DNA of 64,000 nt, taken from Okapia johnstoni. Taxonomy: Eukaryota; Chordata; Mammalia; Artiodactyla; Giraffidae. Shown piece by piece: positions 58,305-64,000 of this stretch (the stretch's first letter is position 1; every line of letters starts with the position of its first letter). Below the pieces are notes generated by a model. That model worked only from the letters and a program-made list of their open reading frames with translations, did not search any database and was not told where the DNA came from. Position numbers and translations under genes: made by a program. Where the stretch lies: assembly GCA_024291935.2 (NCBI GenBank), contig CM044306.1, forward strand, positions 9,250,001 through 9,314,000, written 5' to 3'.

Positions 58305-59085
58305 GCAGGCTATTTGGAGCAATGTGGATGGGCCCAGAGACTAACATACTAAGTGAAGTTAGTCAGACAAAGACAAGTATCATAATTATCACTTATATGT
58401 GGAACCTAAAAAGTAATACAAGTAAATTTATTTACAAAACACAAAGGCTCACAGAAACAAACATATGGTTACCAAAGGGGAAGGGGGCGCAGGGATAAAT
58501 CAGGCATTTGGGATTAATATATACACACTACTGTACATAAAACAGATGACCGATAAGGACCTACTGTATAGCACAGGGAACTATATTCAATATCTTATAA
58601 TAATCTATAATGGAATAGAAGGTGAAAAAGAATATACATACAAATGTATGTATAACTGAACTGAGGTGCTGGAGAAGACTTTTAAAGAGTCCCTTGGACT
58701 GCAAGGAGATCAAGCCAGTCAATCCTAAAGGAAATCAACCCTGAATATTCACTGGAAGGACTGATGCAGAAGCTGAAACTCCAATACTCTGGTTACCTGA
58801 TGCAAAGAGCTGACTCACTGGAAAATACCTTGATGCTGGGAAAAGGGCAGAAGGAGAAGGGGGTGGCATAGGATGAGGTGGTTGGATGGCATCACCGATT
58901 CAATCCACATGAGTTTGAGTAAACTCTGGGAGACAGGGAAGGACAGGGAAGCCTGGCGTGCTGCAGTTCATGGGGTCGCAAAAAGGTGGATACATCTTAG
59001 CGACTGAACAATAACCGAAATCACTTTGCTGTATACTAAAACTAACACACTGTAAATCAACTATACTTCAATTAAAAAAAAAAAA
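58305..59085 (+). mobile_element. L1 3' end interrupted by a BovB fragment
   Basis: L1 3' landmarks (CTTATATGTGGAACCTAAAA; CTACTGTATAGCACAGGGAA; CAATATCTTATAATAATC) run to 58660 and resume at about 59011 (ATCACTTTGCTGTATACT; TGTAAATCAACTATACTTC) with a final A tail. Between them is the BovB piece listed next. Confidence 0.85.
58661..59010 (+). mobile_element. BovB (RTE) LINE 3' fragment nested in L1
   Basis: CTGAGGTGCTGGAGAAGAC, GTCCCTTGGACTGCAAGGAG and GGATGGCATCACCGATTC are BovB 3' sequence. TATAACTGAA (58651-58660) and AATAACCGAAA (from 59010) resemble a target-site duplication of the L1 site. Confidence 0.82.
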
Positions 59086-59107
59086 GAACAAGCAGGTCGT
59101 GCAGCAG

Positions 59108-59335
59108 AAGTGGTGAGCACAGGGGCTCTGAAGTCTGAGAAACCTGCTTCCAATACCAGTTGTACAGCTCATCAGTCAGGTCACCTATTATAAATAAATC
59201 TCTCAACCTCTATCTCTTCACCTGTTAGGCGGGCGTGGCCACTGCACCTCCCACCCATGATTACCGTGAGGATTAAGAAGGAACATATGAAAAATGTTCA
59301 GCAGTGAACTTAGCACACAGCACACAGTTACCTGC
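59108..59335 (+). repeat. MIR element
   Basis: The MIR pattern is readable: GGCTCTGAAGTCTGAGAAACC, then CTCTCAACCTCTATCTCTTCA, then CGTGAGGATTAAGAAGGAAC. Plus orientation. Confidence 0.7.
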
Positions 59336-60349
59336 TGGAGGTACAGTGGTAACATGTGGTCTGTGATGCTCTCACCTCATTGGATCCCAAAGTTAAGCGC
59401 TTTACTCAAAAGTATCTCTCACCCAAACACACTGAAGACTGGAACCCTCCGGGCTCGTACAGCATTTATTACGTCTCCATCAGAGCATCTGTCATATATT
59501 CATATATTCTGACTGAAATTTTTCAACTCGTCAACTACCCTGCACTTTGAGTTTCTTCAAAACAGGGCCCATCTTTTAAAAGTCTTCATAGCCTTGGCCT
59601 CAAGCAAATGCGTAACACAAAAAAGATAATGAAAAATGGGATGGATAGATGGATGGATGGTTGGAAAACTATTTAGAAGGCAAGAAAGACAAAGGAATCA
59701 AACATTTTTTCAAGCCTCAGTAACTGAAGTGATAAGAAAATGGAGATAAAAATAGGAAAAAAAAAAAAAAGGAGTCTGGAGGGGAGAGTAAGACAGGAGA
59801 GAGGAGGAAAGCTGCGTTCCGATGCTGAATTCGAGATGATTATAGGATACCCACAGTGAAACATCGAGCAGGCAGCTGGAAATGCAAGAATACAGCTAAG
59901 AATCAAAACGTTCTCAATTTCCATTACTAGGGCTGTTGGAAACAGTATTTCAGGGAAGCAGAGATCATAATAGAAAGTAATTTAAGCTAAAAAGGTTGCA
60001 AAAACACATGCAGTCCTGCAGCTGCTGTGTATAAAAGCCTCAACAGACAAAATGAAATATGAGCCCATCCCACATGGCGTTCACAGCACACGGTCTATGA
60101 ATACCTTAATCCAAGGCTGGTTCAGAGTACTTTCAAAAAAGAGTTTGCAAACAGTCTTAAGTCTCCCCAAATTAAAAACAAAAGTCTCTCCATTCTGCAC
60201 TGCCTTCTAGCTGCTGCCCCCTCCCTCTAGTTTCCTAAAAAGAGCCATCCATACACATAATACAACTGCACAGTCTCCTTTCCCTTCAACAGCGGCTTGC
60301 CCAAGACGATGTCCCTGGACATCCTCTCAGCATGTCACATGACTCCCCT

Positions 60350-60364
60350 CCCCCCCCCCCCCCC
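60350..60364 (+). repeat. Homopolymer C15
   Basis: A run of 15 C follows CCCCT. On the transcribed strand of CYTH1 it is a G run. Confidence 0.85.
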
Positions 60365-60599
60365 GCTTCCACTCCCACTCGTGTGTTGGTAAATCCCTGA
60401 GTGTTGGTTCCGAATCCAGCTGCCTAAATGGACCAGTGAACAGTCTGTACAGACCTCATGACTCCACTCAGGGTGTCCTCACCTGAGCTCCTGTGTTCAA
60501 CTCTACACATTCAGTCTACACACTCTCTACACAACTGGTCTCCTCAGACTCATTCAGCTTCCTTATGTTCCTTCAATGCTCAGTCTCTCCCAAACTCTG

Positions 60600-61190
60600 G
60601 CAACCACATCCTACTGATTGCTGGTCCTCAATCTTGTGGTTGTTCGCCCCTCACCCCCCACCCCTACTGCCTTAACTCAGGCCCCATCCTCTCCCCCACC
60701 TGGATGCCTGCAACAGCTCCCAGGACGACTCCAGCTGCACCGCACCACAGGGGATCTCTCTGAAATGCAAAATAATCACCTGGAAACAGCCCAGCCCGAA
60801 CCCCTCTACAGATCCCTGTGGCACAGAGAGGAAAGGCCTGGGTTCTATGCAGGAGCCCATCCAGGCACGCAGAGCCACCTGCAGCTCCCCACAGGGGCCG
60901 GATTCTCCAGCCACGCTGGTTCATTCTTGGCCTGAAATGGATGTCTTTGCCATATTTGCCTAGTTGGCACCAACTCATCTTTCAAAGTCCAGCCCAAATG
61001 CCAGCTCCTGCATGAACTGTCTTCTGCCGCGTCCAGTCCAACCCCAGCTCCAAGCAAAACTGCTCTCCTCTCTGTGCCTACGTTTTCCTGCACACCTGCC
61101 ACACCCACTCTGACACTCCCCTTCACAGCCTCCTTCTACATCTGTCTCTTCCAGCTCGGCTCCAAGTACCTGTGATAGCAAGGGCTGTAC
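60600..61190 (+). repeat. L2-type LINE 3' region
   Basis: CATCTTTCAAAGTCCAGCCC, AAATGCCAGCTCCTGCATGA and CACACCTGCCACACCCACTC match the 3' region of L2 elements. Left limit is approximate. Confidence 0.6.
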
Positions 61191-61384
61191 GATGTGGTCG
61201 CGAGTGCCTGCTGACTGAGTAAGCCTTTACAAACTGCTCACAGCGCCCAAACCAGTTTCAGGACTACTGGAGGGGGAAGTTTTTCTAATAGCATTAAACC
61301 TATTCCATCATTTATACCCAACTTTAATAATTACAATGTAGACTGCAACAGTGTCAGATTAAGGAATGTTTTTGAAAGAGAAAC

Positions 61385-61490
61385 CTTTTTTTTTTTCGGT
61401 CTCGCAGCTTGCGGAAGCTTAGTTTCCCAACTAGGGATGGAACCTGGGCCCTGGGCAGTGAGAGCTTGGAACCATCACAGAATTCCCACT
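61385..61490 (-). mobile_element. CHR-type SINE fragment
   Basis: The minus strand reads GGGAATTCTGTGATGGTTCC with CCAGGTTCCATCCCTAGTTG, then AAGCTTCCGCAAGCTGCGAG and an A tail. Diverged CHR. Confidence 0.7.
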
Positions 61491-61509
61491 GAATCCTTCC
61501 TGAAGACTT

Positions 61510-61528
61510 AAAAAAAAAAAAAAAAAAA
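61510..61528 (+). repeat. Poly-A run
   Basis: About 19 A residues follow GAAGACTT, just after the CHR fragment. Confidence 0.75.
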
Positions 61529-64000
61529 GAGGTGGAAGACACAGAAAGCCCCCGGCTAAGGAAGGTCACATCCTGACCCTTGCTAAAGGAGCCAGGGCTC
61601 ACAGGAAGCGGCTCTCAACCATCTCACCACCACAGCAGCAGAAAGACACAGCCTCGCACCATCATGGATAATGAAGAGTAGCAAAAATCCCCTACAGCCC
61701 TCACCCTGTATTACGTGTTTGGTTTTTTTTTTTTTTTTGGTCCATTCAAAGAGAGAAGCAAAACAACATCACCAGCAGTTTCAGAGGATGGGGGATTCAA
61801 TTCTTAAAACATTTCTAAATAATTTCCCACCTCCTCCAGGCCTCTTATTGCAACTGCAACTGAGCAACAGTAATTAGACAGTTGAGAGGCTGTGTGGCAA
61901 TGGAGCAGATGGACAGGTTCAGGCAAAGTACTTTTCTTTCGGAGCCCCCGGCCCACGACTTAGTCTTGGAGGGTGAGCAGGAAAAGGGCAGAGAGGAGAC
62001 TCCACCGGCAACACGGTTCTCAGGCTCAAGCTTTCCATCCTCTGCCTCACCGTCTCTCTCATACACATCCCCACCCTCCTCCCCTACCAAGTGACCTACA
62101 TGTTTGCTCTCATCCTTGGAATAAGAAGGCGTCCTCCTAGTTCATACTGGACAACTACCTAATTCTGAAGGCATGAAATACAGAAGAAAAAACTCTTCGG
62201 CAAAATGGCTTTTGACTAACACAGGACTCTCAGAAAGGGGCAAGTATGTGTCCTAAGATCGCACAGACTGAACTATTTATCATTGTCACCCAAACCAATA
62301 AAAACTACAGAACTCATAATTTTCTCCCCTAAAGGAAACATTTTGTATTTGGCCAGAAGACAATATATGGGTTGAGAGATCCTCAATTTTTAAGAGAAAA
62401 ACAAAGGAAAGGTAAAATAGGTGACTGCTACAAATGGTCAAAATCCGACCCAAACCCCAGTCAAATTCAAGTATATATTTTCCCCATGATTAAAACATCA
62501 GAGTGAGAAAAATATAAATCTGTTGATTTAATAGAGGCCTTAAAGGAGTTAATCTCGGTTAAATAGATGAACCGTTATCTCACATGAACAGCCATAATAC
62601 AGGTCATAATACACAAACAGACAAAAGAAATTTTTTTAACCTAGCTAGTAATCAATAGATATAATGAGGAACCATTTTGTAACCACTAGTTTTTTTTAAA
62701 AAAGCTTTCATATGCTAATCCTCACCAGTGGCACATTTGTAGTGATACTGGAACACATTCCCCCATACATCGCTAAGAACGGGGTGCTTGACACAGCCTT
62801 TTGGGAAAGCAAATTGACACCACCCATCATGAATTCCCAAAATGTTTATATCCTCTGACATGTTAATGTCACCCCTGGAAATCTACCTTATAGACCACAA
62901 AATGTGTAATTATGGTAACCCTGTGTTCCAGATTTTCTAAGAAAGCCCTGACTTTACGTAATTGTATTCTTTTCAATAAACGCAAATCACTAAGAGTGGA
63001 ACTACATTTGGGAACAATGAAAGTCATCAATATCATAGAAAAACGAAGAAAATTGGTTTGGCATAGGGTCAAGTACATTCATAAAAGTGTTCTAGTTTCT
63101 GTTTGGGATGGGGGGAAGAGAAAAATTCAAGTTCAGCAAATGTTAACTTTTGCCACGTAGAATCTGGCTCAATCTATTATTCCCTCAAGAGTCACTGAGC
63201 TGCCTCCACTGAGTACCAGGCCCCATGCTTGTTCTTAAGGCACAAAGACCAAACAGCAAATCTCTCCTGGACGCAACCGGCTCCCACGCACAATCCTGCA
63301 GCAGCACCCATGCATGCCACTGCCTACGCATACCACTGCACACACCTCACTTTAACCATCTGAGGATGGCAGGTGTGCCTGGTTAAGATCAATATCTCCA
63401 CTCTCTCAAGGGAGGCTTATTTCTTAAAGGCTTCTTCTCCCTCATGAAGCAGAATAGGGATAAGCCGAAGCTAATGAAAGCCCAGAGGAGTAAGGTCTTG
63501 AACAGCACTATGGGTTCAAGGATCTTAAGAACCTATGCTCAGAAATCCCATTATTTTGTCAGAGTCGTGATATAGAATCATCACCGCTAACATTTCCGAT
63601 GTTACTACTGGATGGACCCTGCCCATCTCTACCTCATGACCTTTCGTAAGAGAGAGGCAGGCAAACCTCTGGAGCAGCAATTCCCAGAGTCAGACTGTTT
63701 GAGAATTGGATTAAAGCAAAAGACTCTCCAAAAATGCACATTCACAAAAACTTTCACATACAATCTCAGAGGGACGTGAAAGCCCATTAAGAAGCAGGAT
63801 GCACGTTAAAAATGCCTGCCTGAATTCAGAAGTCACAAAGAGAAATACAGTCACTGAGTCCTTTCATGGGCAGGGAACCCTATGAAGGCAAAAATTCCTC
63901 TTCCTTTTGCAAGTGAGAACTGTGACATCCAGGAAGTACAGTCATCTAATAAGAACGTAAAATGACCCCCCTCGAAATCCCAGCTATTTCAGAGTTAAGA

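Larger units (their letters stand above)
12757..64000 (-). other. CYTH1: CYTH1 5' intron(s), partial
   Basis: This 51 kb lies upstream of coding exon 2 and has no exon I can support. It must be spanned to reach the initiator exon, because exon 2 begins in phase 1 and needs an upstream G. The content is repeats and unique sequence, itemised in other entries. Stretches I examined and found nothing nameable in include 14000-17450, 19700-20700, 21450-22650, 22750-25000, 26400-28900, 29100-30200, 33150-34700, 38960-40300, 45700-48640, 51440-53000, 53260-55000, 57420-58300 and 61560-64000. These apply apart from small simple repeats or separately listed items. Confidence 0.8.

Noticed and set aside
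12757..64000. The initiator exon of CYTH1 (MEEDDSY)
   Set aside because: I looked for the reverse complement of ATGGAGGAGGATGAC-type sequence followed by a GT donor and found none. It is presumably beyond the window.

Overview
This window is ruminant (pecoran, cattle- or sheep-like) nuclear DNA. The evidence is many Bov-tA/Bov-A2 SINEs, BovB (RTE) LINE ends and cetartiodactyl CHR-type SINEs, several with intact target-site duplications. No bacterial, viral or organellar gene layout is present.

The one gene I can support is CYTH1 (cytohesin-1, an ARF guanine-nucleotide exchange factor) on the minus strand, so transcription runs from high to low coordinates. Ten coding exons lie in the first 12.8 kb: 12674-12756, 11516-11580, 9508-9574, 9116-9234, 8727-8807, 7734-7846, 6811-6959, 6303-6414, a 3-base microexon at 4182-4184, and 1097-1173. 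All join with compatible phases and GT/AG borders. Together they encode residues 8 to about 296: the end of the N-terminal coiled coil, the whole Sec7 domain with catalytic Glu157, and the start of the PH domain. The initiator exon (about seven residues plus one base) lies beyond 64000. The rest of the PH domain and the C-terminal polybasic tail lie before position 1.

The 3-base microexon adds one glycine to the PH-domain glycine loop. In cytohesins this di-/triglycine choice is known to change PIP3 versus PI(4,5)P2 preference. It is by far the smallest feature here and probably the most functionally important one outside the Sec7 exons.

From 12757 to 64000 the window is the long first intron, or 5' introns, of CYTH1. 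It is largely interspersed repeats: tRNA-derived SINEs, BovB ends, older L1 and L2 pieces, MIRs and MaLR-type LTRs. The one clear departure is a GC- and CpG-rich block at about 20880-21350. It contains GC boxes, a CRE-like site, minus-strand splice-donor candidates and an ATG in an ideal Kozak context. It may be an internal CYTH1 promoter with an alternative first exon. I found no second protein-coding gene and no convincing undescribed system. The items most worth checking are the microexon, the intronic CpG-rich block and some repeat insertions close to exons.
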